From: Thioalkalivibrio sp. ALMg11
Lineage (GTDB): Bacteria; Pseudomonadota; Gammaproteobacteria; Ectothiorhodospirales; Ectothiorhodospiraceae
Direction: 5' to 3'
DNA length: 32,424 nt
Assembly (NCBI RefSeq): GCF_000377905.1
Contig: NZ_KB898883.1
Location: 1 to 32,424, forward strand
Shown: positions 15,265 through 24,307 of the stretch, one piece after another
Numbering within the stretch: the first letter of the stretch is position 1
Layout of the letters: each line of letters begins with the position of its first letter
Notes under the pieces: generated by a model
What the model was told of the DNA's origin: nothing
Seen by the model: only the letters and a program-made list of their open reading frames with translations
The model's database searches: none
Position numbers and translations under genes: made by a program

Positions 15265-15660
15265 TTCGGTTACCTCTGCTTGTTCATAATAGATTGGGTT
15301 TTCGAGGGGAGGAGAGACTGGAGGGCAACCGAACGACGATGGAACTTGATCGTGATTCTACGCGGCCCCAAACTAACCGGGACCGGAACTGCGAATCTTA
15401 ACGCCCCTTTCGGGGTGTCGCCTGGTGCTGCATGGAGCCTGTTACCGTTACCTCGAGGCTATTGTCCTCCCAAACCGCTCTCGATTGAAAGTGTTTTTTC
15501 GGATTTTCTTGATATGCGCCCGGAAAACCGTTTGTTATCCGCCGCTTGAATGGTCATTTAATTTGGGTTCAGGTGATTTTGGCCTGCCGAACACGGTCTC
15601 GACGCATCACCGACCGCGACCAAGGCGTTGCGCGGAGCCCCCACCCCACCCTTAATCGCA
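15265..15660 (-). promoter_or_regulatory. Long AT-richer leader/promoter region of the cold-shock gene
   Basis: About 390 bases without a gene, visibly lower in GC than the rest of the window. On the minus strand it holds a possible -10 (TAGAAT, 15360-15355) without a good -35, and a compact hairpin ACCCCGAAAGGGGC near 15401-15418 with a GAAA loop. CspA-type genes often carry long structured leaders that act as temperature sensors. I infer a similar role but cannot place the transcription start. Confidence 0.4.
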
Positions 15661-15669
15661 CGCGACCCG

Positions 15670-15858
15670 CTACTCCAGACTATCAAACAGCCCCTCCGGC
15701 GCCAGCGGTAGCGGGACATGCAGCGATGCCGCCATCACTCGCAGCAGCTCGACCTCGGCCGGCACCACCTGCCCGCCATGGCTGACGGTGGTCACCATCG
15801 CACGAATCAGCGGGTCCTTTCGCCACCGGGATACGACCGTATTGCGGAGGGCGGACGG
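15670..15858 (-). pseudogene. C-terminal fragment of a TerB-like / M48-peptidase-type protein
   Basis: The minus-strand frame ending at TAG 15672-15670 encodes about 62 codons: ALRNTVVSRWRKDPLIRA, then TTVSHGGQVVPAEVELLRV and MAASLHVPLPLAPEGLF. The pattern A-DG-V-P-E-ELLR followed by a short helix and a Pro-rich segment is that of TerB-like domains, such as those at the C terminus of some M48-family membrane metallopeptidases. No start codon or peptidase body (no HExxH) precedes it. The frame stays open upstream only to about 15930, with sequence that does not look coding. It is most likely a leftover of a deleted gene. Confidence 0.5.
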
Positions 15859-15923
15859 TCGCGAGTCACGGGGCCATGCAGCCCCGAGGCGAGAGTAGCA
15901 GGGCGGGTGATGCGGGGAAACGG

Positions 15924-15950
15924 CCGGTCATGCCCGTACAGGCAGACCGG
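15924..15950 (-). terminator. Hairpin after pmbA
   Basis: CCGGTC-GCC pairs with GGC-GACCGG, with one small bulge, 11 bases beyond the pmbA stop. It lacks a T-run, so termination by this hairpin alone is uncertain. It may instead protect the 3' end of the long minus-strand transcript. Confidence 0.35.
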
Positions 15951-15960
15951 AAAGAGCCGT

Positions 15961-17349
15961 TCAGTCGCCGGCCACCATCATGGATTCAACCAGGATGGAG
16001 CCGGTGTGGATGTTGCCGCGGCGGTCGACGTCGGTACCCACCGCCGCCATCCGCTGGAACATGTCCTTCAGGTTGCCGGCGATGGTGATCTCCTCCACCG
16101 GATACTGCAGCTCGCCGTTTTCCACCCAGAAGCCGGCGGCCCCGCGGGAATAGTCGCCGGTCACCGGGTTCACCCCCTGGCCGATCAGCTCGGTGACCAG
16201 GAAACCGGTCCCCATCTCGGCCAGCAGGGCGGCGAAGTCCTTGTCGCCCGGGGCCACGGTCACGTTGCGTGCGCCCCCGGCGTTGCCAGTGGCCTCGAGA
16301 CCCAGACGCCGACCGGCGTAGCTGTCGAGGGTATAGCTCTGCAGCACGCCGTCGGCAATCAACGGGCGATTGCGGGTGCGCACGCCCTCCCCGTCGAACG
16401 GGGCGCTACCCAGCGCGCGCGGGGTCTGCGGGCGTTCCTCGATCTGCATCCACCCGGGGAACACGTTCTCGCCGATGGCATTCAGCAGGAACGAGCTCTC
16501 GCGGTACTGGGACGGGCCGGCGATCGCACGGGTGAAACTGCCGATCAGGGTGCGCGCCATTTCCGGGGCAAACAGCACCGGGCAGTTGCGGGTCGACAGC
16601 TTGCGCCCGCCCAGCCGGCGCACGGTGCGCTCGGCGGCCTCGCGCCCGACCTGCTCGGCGGCGGTCAGGTCCTCCGCGTGGCGTGCGACGGTATAGGCGT
16701 AGTCGCGCTGCATGCCTGCTGCGTCGCGCGCCACCAGCGCGCAGGACAGGGAGTGCCGGGTGCTGCGATAGCCACCCATGAACCCCTGGCTGTCGCCGAG
16801 AAACGCAATGGCCCGCCGCGTGCTGACGCTGGCACCCTCGGAGTTCTCGATCCGTTCATCCGCCGCGAAGCCGGCGGCCTCGATGGTACGGGCCAGCTCG
16901 GTCGCCTCGGCGGCGCTGCAGCCCCAGGGGTGATCCAGGTCAAGGTCGTCCCACTCGCTCGCCTTGAACGCGGGATCGGGCATCCCGGCGTACGGGTCCG
17001 GCTCGGTGTAGCGGGCGATGCGGCAGGCCGCCTCGACGGTGTCGATCAGGGCCTGGTCACTGAAATCGGTGGTAGAGGCGGCCCCCTTGGACTGGCCGAA
17101 ATAGACGATCAGCGAGAGACTCTGGTCACGCTCGTGTTCCAGGGTTTCGATCTCGCCCTTGCGCACCCCCAACTCCAGCCCGACGCTGTGACTGACCACG
17201 GCCTGGACGTCCGAGGCACCGCGCTCGCGCGCGGCCTCCAGCGTGCGCTGAACCCTCGTCTGCAGGGAGTCCGGCGAATGGGACAGGGCCTGGACCCCGT
17301 CTTCCTGGGACACGGGTTCCGGGATGGCGCGTTCGGGAGATGTACTCAT
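15961..17349 (-). CDS. pmbA: Metalloprotease subunit PmbA (TldE)
   Basis: PmbA forms a heterodimer with TldD. The complex degrades unfolded peptides and CcdA antitoxin and processes some ribosomally made peptides. This protein has 462 residues (E. coli 450). The family blocks are LELGVRKGEIETLEHERDQSL, RNCPVLFAPEMARTLIGSF, ENVFPGWMQIEERPQTPRALG, and the C-terminal GAAGFWVENGELQYPVEEITIAGNL. As expected, it lacks the HExxxH zinc motif found in TldD. The start at 17349 (MSTSPERA) is chosen over an upstream ATG at 17397. It is the last gene of the long minus-strand run, two genes after tldD. Confidence 0.95.
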   Translation of the reverse strand: MSTSPERAIPEPVSQEDGVQALSHSPDSLQTRVQRTLEAARERGASDVQAVVSHSVGLELGVRKGEIETLEHERDQSLSLIVYFGQSKGAASTTDFSDQALIDTVEAACRIARYTEPDPYAGMPDPAFKASEWDDLDLDHPWGCSAAEATELARTIEAAGFAADERIENSEGASVSTRRAIAFLGDSQGFMGGYRSTRHSLSCALVARDAAGMQRDYAYTVARHAEDLTAAEQVGREAAERTVRRLGGRKLSTRNCPVLFAPEMARTLIGSFTRAIAGPSQYRESSFLLNAIGENVFPGWMQIEERPQTPRALGSAPFDGEGVRTRNRPLIADGVLQSYTLDSYAGRRLGLEATGNAGGARNVTVAPGDKDFAALLAEMGTGFLVTELIGQGVNPVTGDYSRGAAGFWVENGELQYPVEEITIAGNLKDMFQRMAAVGTDVDRRGNIHTGSILVESMMVAGD

Positions 17350-17427
17350 GCAGGGTTCCGCTACTCGATGACTGATCTGGGGGCGATACAAGGACACCCC
17401 GGGCCGGATGGCCCGGGGAAGGGATAA

Positions 17428-17691
17428 CTAGTCGACCCGGGCGCCGTGCTTGTGGACCGCGCCGGCGTTACCCCAGCGCTCCAGGTCGTCGACGTGCACA
17501 CCGACCCAGTAGAGCATGCCGACGCTGTCACGCGTCCAGCCGCCCACCAGGTCCTGGCCTTCGCTCAGCTCCACGTGGTGGGCGAACTGTTCGGCCTTGT
17601 CGCGCGCGCGAAAGACATGCCACTGGACGATCTTGTCGTGGCCATGCCCTTCCGGCAGGGAACGTTCCTGTTCGAGAAAATCGAGATTCAT
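17428..17691 (-). CDS. Small conserved-looking protein between tldD and pmbA
   Basis: An 87-residue soluble protein, rich in His and aromatic residues, with a mixed charge pattern (GHGHDKIVQWHVFRARDKAEQFAHHVEL, then GGWTRDSVGMLYWVGVHVDDL). There is no signal peptide or membrane segment. The Shine-Dalgarno GGAGG five bases before the ATG is one of the best in the window, which supports real translation. I do not recognise the family. Its location in the gap between the two halves of the TldD/PmbA protease suggests co-expression with it, but a functional link is only inference. Confidence 0.65.
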   Translation of the reverse strand: MNLDFLEQERSLPEGHGHDKIVQWHVFRARDKAEQFAHHVELSEGQDLVGGWTRDSVGMLYWVGVHVDDLERWGNAGAVHKHGARVD

Positions 17692-17726
17692 CTGTGCCTC
17701 CTTGGTTGCATCGGGCCCCGCGGCCC

Positions 17727-19169
17727 TCAGGCTGCCTGGGTACCGCCCACGGTCATGCCGTCAATACGCAGCGTGGGCTGACCCACGCCGACCGGCACGC
17801 CCTGGCCCTCCTTGCCGCAGGTGCCAACACCGGAATCGAGCTTCATGTCGTTCCCGATCATCGACACCCGCGTCAGGACATCCGGGCCATTGCCGATCAG
17901 AGTCGCACCCTTGACCGGGTACGTCACCTTGCCGTTCTCCACCCGGTAGGCCTCCGAGGCGGAGAACACGAACTTGCCGGAGGTGATATCCACCTGGCCA
18001 CCGCCGAAATTGACCGCGTACAGGCCGTCGTCCACCGAGGCCAGGATCTCTTCCGGATCGGCGTCGCCGCCCAGCATGTAGGTATTGGTCATGCGCGGCA
18101 TCGGCAGCCGGGCATAGGACTCGCGGCGGCCATTGCCGGTGGACTGCGTACCCATCAGGCGGGCATTCATCTCGTCCTGCATGTAGCCGCGCAGCACGCC
18201 GTCCTCGATCAGCACGGTCTGCTGGGTCGGATTGCCCTCGTCGTCCACGTTCAGCGAGCCGCGACGCCCCTCCAGGGTGCCGTCGTCGACGATGGTGATG
18301 CCCTTGGCCGCCACCTGCTCGCCGATGCGTCCGGAAAACGCCGAGGTCCCCTTGCGGTTGAAGTCGCCCTCCAGCCCATGACCGATCGCCTCGTGCAGTA
18401 GGATGCCCGGCCAGCCGGGCCCGAGCACCACCTTCATGCTGCCGGCCGGCGCGTCGCGCGCATCGAGGTTCACCAGGGCCTGGCGTACCGCCTCGCGGGC
18501 ATAACCGGCGGCGCGGCCGTCCTCGCGGAAGTACTGGTAGCCGTGACGGCCGCCGCCACCGGAGGTGCCGGACTCGCGGCGCCCGCCCTGCTCGACGATC
18601 ACCTGGACGTTCAGGCGCACCAGCGGGCGCACGTCGGTGGTCATCTCGCCGCGGGCATTCAGTACCAGCACCACCTCGTGCACCCCGGCCAGCGAACACA
18701 TCACCTGGGTCACGCGGGAATCCTCGGCGCGGGCGACGGCATCCACCTCCTTCAGGAGGTCGATCTTGGCCTGCTCGCCCAGCGAATCGAGCGGATTGTC
18801 GGGGGCGTACAGCGCCGGCCGCGAAGACGAACGCGAGGCCACCGCAATGCGCCCGCTCTGCCCGGCACTGGCAATGCTGCGGGCGGTCTTCGCGGCCTCC
18901 AGCATGGCCGGCATCGCGATGTCGTCGGAATAGGCGAACCCGGTCTGCTCGCCACGCACCACGCGGATACCGACACCGCGCTCGATGTTGAAGCTCGCGG
19001 ATTTCACGATGCCATCCTCCAGCGACCACCCCTCCTGGCTGGAGAACTGGAAGTAGCAGTCACCGCCATCGATACCGTGACCGAAGGTGGTGCCCAGAAG
19101 GGAGCTCAGCTCGCTTTCGCCAAGGCCGGCGGGGTCGAGCAGGGTCTGTTGCGCAAGGCGGTCGATCAT
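17727..19169 (-). CDS. tldD: Metalloprotease TldD
   Basis: TldD is the zinc-bearing, catalytic subunit of the TldD/PmbA protease. With the start at 19169 (MIDRLAQQTLL; GAGAGGA five bases upstream) the protein has 480 residues, like the 481 of E. coli. The zinc motif is in PGILLHEAIGHGLEGDFNRKGTSAF (H-E-x3-H), and the third ligand is expected in the C-terminal GVGTCGKEGQGVPVGVGQPTLRI region. The N-terminal GVGIRVVRGEQTGFAYSDD is typical. A longer reading from 19211 adds 14 unlikely residues. It lies downstream of yhdP and the nitrilase, as in related gammaproteobacteria. Confidence 0.96.
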   Translation of the reverse strand: MIDRLAQQTLLDPAGLGESELSSLLGTTFGHGIDGGDCYFQFSSQEGWSLEDGIVKSASFNIERGVGIRVVRGEQTGFAYSDDIAMPAMLEAAKTARSIASAGQSGRIAVASRSSSRPALYAPDNPLDSLGEQAKIDLLKEVDAVARAEDSRVTQVMCSLAGVHEVVLVLNARGEMTTDVRPLVRLNVQVIVEQGGRRESGTSGGGGRHGYQYFREDGRAAGYAREAVRQALVNLDARDAPAGSMKVVLGPGWPGILLHEAIGHGLEGDFNRKGTSAFSGRIGEQVAAKGITIVDDGTLEGRRGSLNVDDEGNPTQQTVLIEDGVLRGYMQDEMNARLMGTQSTGNGRRESYARLPMPRMTNTYMLGGDADPEEILASVDDGLYAVNFGGGQVDITSGKFVFSASEAYRVENGKVTYPVKGATLIGNGPDVLTRVSMIGNDMKLDSGVGTCGKEGQGVPVGVGQPTLRIDGMTVGGTQAA

Positions 19170-19343
19170 GAAGTCCTCTCGGGTTCCGTAGATCTGCTGT
19201 CCCGCATCCATCGAACAAGGAACAGCATGATGGATACCAGTATGGAGCTTGAAGCAGGCGGTCCGCTTTCAAGCGCGCGGGCGTTGCGGGTTTATCGCCG
19301 CCCCGGCCCGGAAAACGCGGTATTCAGGGGATACGTTTCCTGG

Positions 19344-20174
19344 TCAGATGGCCCCGGGGCACGGCAGGCGGCGGTGATCCACCGCCGGGAAGCTGCTGCG
19401 GATGCGCGCGGCCTGGGTCGGGTCCAGGTTCGCCAGCAGCACCCCGGGGTTGCGCTGCAACTGGCCCACGACCCGACCCCAGGGGTCCACCAGGGCGCTG
19501 TGGCCGTAGGTTTCGCGGCCGTTCACGTGGAAGCCGCCCTGGGCCGCCGAGAGCATGTAGTACTGGTTTTCGATTGCGCGCGCCCGCAACAGTACATCCC
19601 AGTGTGCCTGCCCGGTCTGCGCCGTAAAGGCCGCCGGCAGGGCGACCCATTCCGCCTTCTGGTCCAGCAGGGCCCGGAACAGCTCGGGGAAGCGCAGGTC
19701 GTAGCAGATCGCCAGGCCCATGCGCCCCACCGGCGTATCGACGACTACCACCTGGTCACCCCGCTCGAAGACCTTCGACTCGGTGTAGGCCTCGGTGCTG
19801 TCCGGCAGGCACACATCGAACAGGTGAATCTTGTCGTAGCGCGCCACCTGCTGCCCGCGGTCGTCAAATACCAGGCAGGCCGAGCGCACCCGCTCAGGGT
19901 CCTGGGTCTGCAGCGGGATGGTCCCGCCGACGATCCACAGCCCCAGGCGCCGGGCCTGCTCCGCAAGGAAGGCCTGCAGCGGGCCGGCACCATCGGCGAC
20001 CTCCGCGATCCCGAGGATGTCGGTGTCCTGCATCCCCATGAAGGCAAAGTTCTCCGGCAACACCGCCAGGCGGGCACCCTTGTCGGCGGCCTCCTGCAAC
20101 AGTCGCTTCGCCTCCAGAAGATTGGCCTGGGGCTGGGGTCCGGAGGCCATCTGGATGGCCGCTACCTGAGTCAT
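19344..20174 (-). CDS. Carbon-nitrogen hydrolase, Nit1-like (deaminated glutathione amidase)
   Basis: A 276-residue nitrilase-superfamily amidase. The catalytic triad is visible: E41 in VLPENFAFMG, K115 in RYDKIHLFDVCLP and C157 in LAICYDLRFPELFR. The second glutamate region is HWDVLLRARAIENQYY. The HLFD loop and overall layout fit the Nit1/YbeM group, which repairs deaminated glutathione; other omega-amidases remain possible. The gene sits between yhdP and tldD on the same strand, a common arrangement. A gap of about 170 bp without features separates it from tldD. Confidence 0.88.
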   Translation of the reverse strand: MTQVAAIQMASGPQPQANLLEAKRLLQEAADKGARLAVLPENFAFMGMQDTDILGIAEVADGAGPLQAFLAEQARRLGLWIVGGTIPLQTQDPERVRSACLVFDDRGQQVARYDKIHLFDVCLPDSTEAYTESKVFERGDQVVVVDTPVGRMGLAICYDLRFPELFRALLDQKAEWVALPAAFTAQTGQAHWDVLLRARAIENQYYMLSAAQGGFHVNGRETYGHSALVDPWGRVVGQLQRNPGVLLANLDPTQAARIRSSFPAVDHRRLPCPGAI

Positions 20175-20239
20175 GTTGCTCCGATCATCTGGTTACCGGG
20201 GCCGGTTATGGCGCCCGAAAACGCCGATCCCTACCGGCG

Positions 20240-23200
20240 TTAGTCGTTGTCAGTCCCTTCGGCATCCGCGGCCGGTTGCACCAGCACGCGCACCTGCGGG
20301 TCGTCCCAGGGGCCCGTCACCGCATATTCGACACGGGCCGCCTCTTCTATCTGATCCCCAATCCCCAGCACGCGTTCCGCAAGCAGCACCACGACCCCGG
20401 TAACCGGCCCGCCCACCAGTGCCCCGACAATCGGCAGCGCGGTACGCAGGCTGGGCACCACCACGATCTCGTGATCGTAGTCGCGCGCCACCAACCCGGT
20501 GCGACCACTCAGGCGCACGCGCGCCGAGGGGCCCTCCATGCGCAGGGCCGGCACGTAGAGATCACCATCGCGCAGTGTCGCATCCGCGGTCAGCTCGCTG
20601 AAGGTCAGGCCTTCGGTGAACACGTCGCGGAAATCCAGCCGCAGCCGCCGCGGCAACACGTCCAGGCTGACCAGGCCGAGCAGGCGTCCGGCGCCCGGCT
20701 CGACATCCGCCAGGCGGCCGTCCTCCAGGGTGAGTTCCATGGAGCCCGCCAGCTGCGCGAGGCGCGGGGCATAGAACGGCCCCGGCCAGGTCAGCGACAG
20801 CGAACCGTCACCGGCCCCCCCGACCATCGCACGAGACAACCCCGCCGACTCGAGCGCCCGGCCCCAGTCACCGCCGGAGAGGCTCACGTCCAGACGCGTC
20901 TCCGGCAGACCGCCGGAGGTCACCCGCCAGCCCCCTACGGCGTCTAGATGCAGGTCACCTTCCGGGGTCCGCAGCTCCAGGTCCCGGACGACCAGTCCGT
21001 TCGGCTGCGGCTCCAGCCCCAGCTCGATATCCGCGAAACGGTAATCCCCCAGCGCCAGGCTGTCGAGGGTCAAGTCCACGGCCGGCCACACGCGCGGGTC
21101 CTCGAAGCTCCCGACTGCGACAGGGTTCACCCCGGGATCGGGGTCCGCTTCGCCGCCCCACTCAAGATCCTCCAGGACCAGGTGGCGCACATGCGCCTCC
21201 AAGCGGTCGCGCCCGCCCGCTCCCATCGGGCGCCAGCGGGCCTCGCCCGCCAGCCAGTCGGAAGTGGCCTCCAGATCCCAGCCCGCATCCCCGCGTCGGC
21301 CGAGGAAGCGCACACCGGGCAGGTCCTGCTCGCCCCAGCGGATCCGGTCGCGGATATCCAGTTCCAGGCGGGTCAACGCGACCGCTCCCGAGGCTTCCCC
21401 GGCGAGATCGTTGGCCGCGCCCAGATCCACATCGCCACCCCAGGGGGCCTCGCTCAGGGCCTTGAGCCAAGGGTCGACCGCCAACTCCGGCAGGCGCGCC
21501 CGCACCGAGACCCCCGCCCCCGGCAGGGCCAGGGCACTGGCACGGGGCGCACCGATCTCCAGCGCCATGGCCTGCAACCCGATCCCGCGCGCAGCCGTAC
21601 GCGGCTCGGCACCCCGTGCGGCCGGATCCTCCGGCGCGGCCGCCGGTGACAGGCGCAAGTGCGCACGCAGGACCTGCCCCAGCGTCAGGTGGCCGATACC
21701 GGCGCCGTCATGCCCCAACGGCAGCGCCAGCTCCAGCTCGCGGGCCTCGTCCGCCGACTTGCCGATCGGCTCCGGCCAGTCGATCGCGACCCCGACCAGG
21801 TCCGAGCGCAACTCCAGACGAACCCCGTCCACCGCCGGGCCGAGGCGCAGCTGGGCATCCCAGTGCGCCGAGCCGTCGAGATAGGGCGCAAGCTCCGGGA
21901 AGTCCTCCAGCCACGGGGCCAGGGGCTGCGGACCGCGCGCCGTGAGCCGCGCCGTCTCGCCATCCAGCGGCCAATCCGCCCCCAGGGTCACGGTCTCGCC
22001 GTGAACCCGCGCGGTAACCCCGTCGGCCGTCACGCGATCCGCAGTATCGAAGCGGACCCGTCCCTCCACGGCCTCGAGAACGGTCGGCCAGCCTGAGACC
22101 TCGGCGCGGATACCCCGCAGGTCCAGATCGCCGGCGACGCGGGTCTCAGCCATTCGGCCCTCCTGCAGCGGGAGGGTCAGGGACAGATCCAGCCGGGTCG
22201 GCCCGTCCAGCCGCGCCTGATCACGGAGTTCGGCCGCCTCCTCCAGCAACTCGGCCTGGCGCAGGTAGGCCAGAAGATCCGCCGCATCGCCCTCGGCCGT
22301 GCCTTCCAGTTCAAGGACCGCATGCTTCATGTCCTCGATCCCGATCCGGGTGTCGCGCACATCGGTGTCCAGAATACGGCCGCGCGCACCCTCGGCGCGG
22401 AAGCTCGCATTGTGGAACAGGAGCCGGCCACTGAGGTTCTCGGCCCGCGGCCAGCCCTCCTGATAGTCGAGGATGCCGGAGTCACCATCTGCCCAGAGAT
22501 CGAACACGCCCTCGTCGCCGGCGAACGGGAAGTCTTTCCCACGCCCGCGATAGGCCATGCCGCCGCCGGAGGAACTCCCCGTGACGATACTGTCGACCAG
22601 CCACTGGTAGGTGTTATCCGGCAGGTGATAAAGCGGCAGGTAGCGCGCGGTGTAGTCACCGTCGGCGCGCAGGATATCCATCGCAATATCGACCCGGGGG
22701 CCGGCCTCGTGGCCGTCCAGCAGCATACGCAGCCGGCCACGAACCGCGGCGTGGGCATTGGCGACATTCAGGCCTTCGCCAGCCAGGCGCCAGTGCCCGG
22801 CGTCATCGCGCTCGGCGCGCAGCCGGCCGCGCGCGGCGTCCAGCACCACCGGGTCGGCCAGCACACGCGGCAGGTCGATCTGCATGTTGCGGCTGTCGAG
22901 CAGCAGCTCTACTCCGCCGCGGCGCCATTGCAGGTATCCCGCGGCGCCCTGCACGCCGAGCCCGTGATCGGCCGCGCGCCAACCGAGGTCACGCACATCG
23001 GCCTCCGCCCATACGGGCTGCAGACGGCCGTCCTCGCGGCGAGCCTCAAGCCGGGCGAAGTCCAGGTTGCCACGTGGATGCAGGTCGGCAATGCGCTCTG
23101 CCAGCTCGGGCGCGGCCTCCTGCAGAAGCGTGAGCAGCGGCGCGTAAGGTTCCACTTCGAGATCGCGCGCGGCCATTTCCACCGCGTCCACGACCAGCCC

Positions 23201-24163
23201 TTCCGGCTTGCCCTCCAGGCGGTAGGCGAGTCGCAGATCGCCGGACCCGGGCTGGGTCCCGCTCCAGGACGAGCGGTGGCGATCCTCCTGCACCCGCCAG
23301 TCAAAGCGATGGCCAATGGCCGGGCCGACCGGTTCTCCGGCCAGGTTGAGGGTGGTTTCATGCTCCCCGCGCAGCCAGGCCATGCGCCCGTCGTCGAGCC
23401 CGCCCCACAGACGCAGTGCCGCCGTGCCCTCGGGCGCGGGCCAGCCGAGGTAGGCCAGCCACGGCTGCCAGGTGGTCAGGTCGACCGCATCGGCCCGCAG
23501 GAAGAAGCGCGCATCACGCAAATCCGCCGCGGGGGCCTTCAGCCCCAATTCGAAGTGCCCGCCCGCGGCCTCGCCATCCAGCACCCCTTCGAGGTACATC
23601 CGCAGCGACCCGTCATGCGCCGTGCGCAGGGCTGCGCGGTCCAGCCACGCATCGGACTCCAGGCCGGCGCTGCGATCATCCCAGACCAACCGGATTGCCT
23701 CGGCCTCGACATCCGGCCACTGTTCCACGGGGAGCGTGAGCAAGCGGCCCTCGCCCATGCCAAGTTCGCGACCATGCAGGGAAAAACGTCCGTCGGCGTG
23801 ACGCACCAGGCGCAGCTCGACGCCCCGAACACGTACTGCGAAGGATGGATGGCGACTGCGCAGGCTGGCCCCGGCACTCAGCGCGACCCCGAGGTGGTCG
23901 ATGGCGACCGGTTCACCTTCCGGCATCGCCACGCGGACATCGCGCGCCACCAGCGCCGGTGACCAGCCGGCCCAACCGAGCTCGATACCCGCGGCCGTGA
24001 CCTCGCGCTCGAGCTGCTCGCTGGCGGTATCCTCCACCCAGGCGTGCAGGCCATCCCAGTGCGGAAGCGCCAGGCGCAGCACCACGATCACGATGACCAG
24101 GGCGAGCAACAGCGCCAGGAAGACGCCCAGCGTCACCCACAGGCTTTGTGACAGGCGTCTCAT
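20240..24163 (-). CDS. yhdP: YhdP family AsmA-like protein
   Basis: A very long protein (1307 residues; E. coli YhdP 1266) with one N-terminal membrane anchor (about 9-32, WVTLGVFLALLLALVIVIVVL). A periplasmic body follows, made almost wholly of repeating beta strands. Members of this AsmA-like group are thought to form bridge-like channels carrying phospholipid to the outer membrane. The central DUF3971-type part includes ARYLPLYHLPDNTYQWLVD, and the end has LVGGPVTGVVVLLAERVLG. The start at 24163 (MRRLSQS) has GGTGGAG upstream; an ATG at 24232 would place polar residues before the anchor. It is flanked by rng and the nitrilase, as in related bacteria. Confidence 0.93.
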   Translation of the reverse strand: MRRLSQSLWVTLGVFLALLLALVIVIVVLRLALPHWDGLHAWVEDTASEQLEREVTAAGIELGWAGWSPALVARDVRVAMPEGEPVAIDHLGVALSAGASLRSRHPSFAVRVRGVELRLVRHADGRFSLHGRELGMGEGRLLTLPVEQWPDVEAEAIRLVWDDRSAGLESDAWLDRAALRTAHDGSLRMYLEGVLDGEAAGGHFELGLKAPAADLRDARFFLRADAVDLTTWQPWLAYLGWPAPEGTAALRLWGGLDDGRMAWLRGEHETTLNLAGEPVGPAIGHRFDWRVQEDRHRSSWSGTQPGSGDLRLAYRLEGKPEGLVVDAVEMAARDLEVEPYAPLLTLLQEAAPELAERIADLHPRGNLDFARLEARREDGRLQPVWAEADVRDLGWRAADHGLGVQGAAGYLQWRRGGVELLLDSRNMQIDLPRVLADPVVLDAARGRLRAERDDAGHWRLAGEGLNVANAHAAVRGRLRMLLDGHEAGPRVDIAMDILRADGDYTARYLPLYHLPDNTYQWLVDSIVTGSSSGGGMAYRGRGKDFPFAGDEGVFDLWADGDSGILDYQEGWPRAENLSGRLLFHNASFRAEGARGRILDTDVRDTRIGIEDMKHAVLELEGTAEGDAADLLAYLRQAELLEEAAELRDQARLDGPTRLDLSLTLPLQEGRMAETRVAGDLDLRGIRAEVSGWPTVLEAVEGRVRFDTADRVTADGVTARVHGETVTLGADWPLDGETARLTARGPQPLAPWLEDFPELAPYLDGSAHWDAQLRLGPAVDGVRLELRSDLVGVAIDWPEPIGKSADEARELELALPLGHDGAGIGHLTLGQVLRAHLRLSPAAAPEDPAARGAEPRTAARGIGLQAMALEIGAPRASALALPGAGVSVRARLPELAVDPWLKALSEAPWGGDVDLGAANDLAGEASGAVALTRLELDIRDRIRWGEQDLPGVRFLGRRGDAGWDLEATSDWLAGEARWRPMGAGGRDRLEAHVRHLVLEDLEWGGEADPDPGVNPVAVGSFEDPRVWPAVDLTLDSLALGDYRFADIELGLEPQPNGLVVRDLELRTPEGDLHLDAVGGWRVTSGGLPETRLDVSLSGGDWGRALESAGLSRAMVGGAGDGSLSLTWPGPFYAPRLAQLAGSMELTLEDGRLADVEPGAGRLLGLVSLDVLPRRLRLDFRDVFTEGLTFSELTADATLRDGDLYVPALRMEGPSARVRLSGRTGLVARDYDHEIVVVPSLRTALPIVGALVGGPVTGVVVLLAERVLGIGDQIEEAARVEYAVTGPWDDPQVRVLVQPAADAEGTDND

Positions 24164-24307
24164 TTCTCCACCGGCAAGTCGCAATCCGGCCTGCCCGGCC
24201 AACCGGGACCCGTAGCCATGCTGGGTCCGCACTGGCGATTCATCTTCGCGCCTCTTCCTCCCTGACGGAGACGGGGACCGGGTGCCTGTCTACTTATTAC
24301 TTGTAGA

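Noticed and set aside
15718-17427. 569-codon open frame opposite pmbA
   Set aside because: Same reason: pmbA has clear family motifs, and the opposite frame is His/Gly/Ala-rich without structure.
18543-20243. 566-codon open frame opposite tldD and the nitrilase gene
   Set aside because: It spans two well-supported minus-strand genes and the gap between them, and has no recognisable domain.
22322-23962. 546-codon open frame on the plus strand opposite yhdP
   Set aside because: It is the antisense shadow of a GC-rich gene. It has no domain pattern or ribosome-binding site, and yhdP on the other strand is unambiguous.
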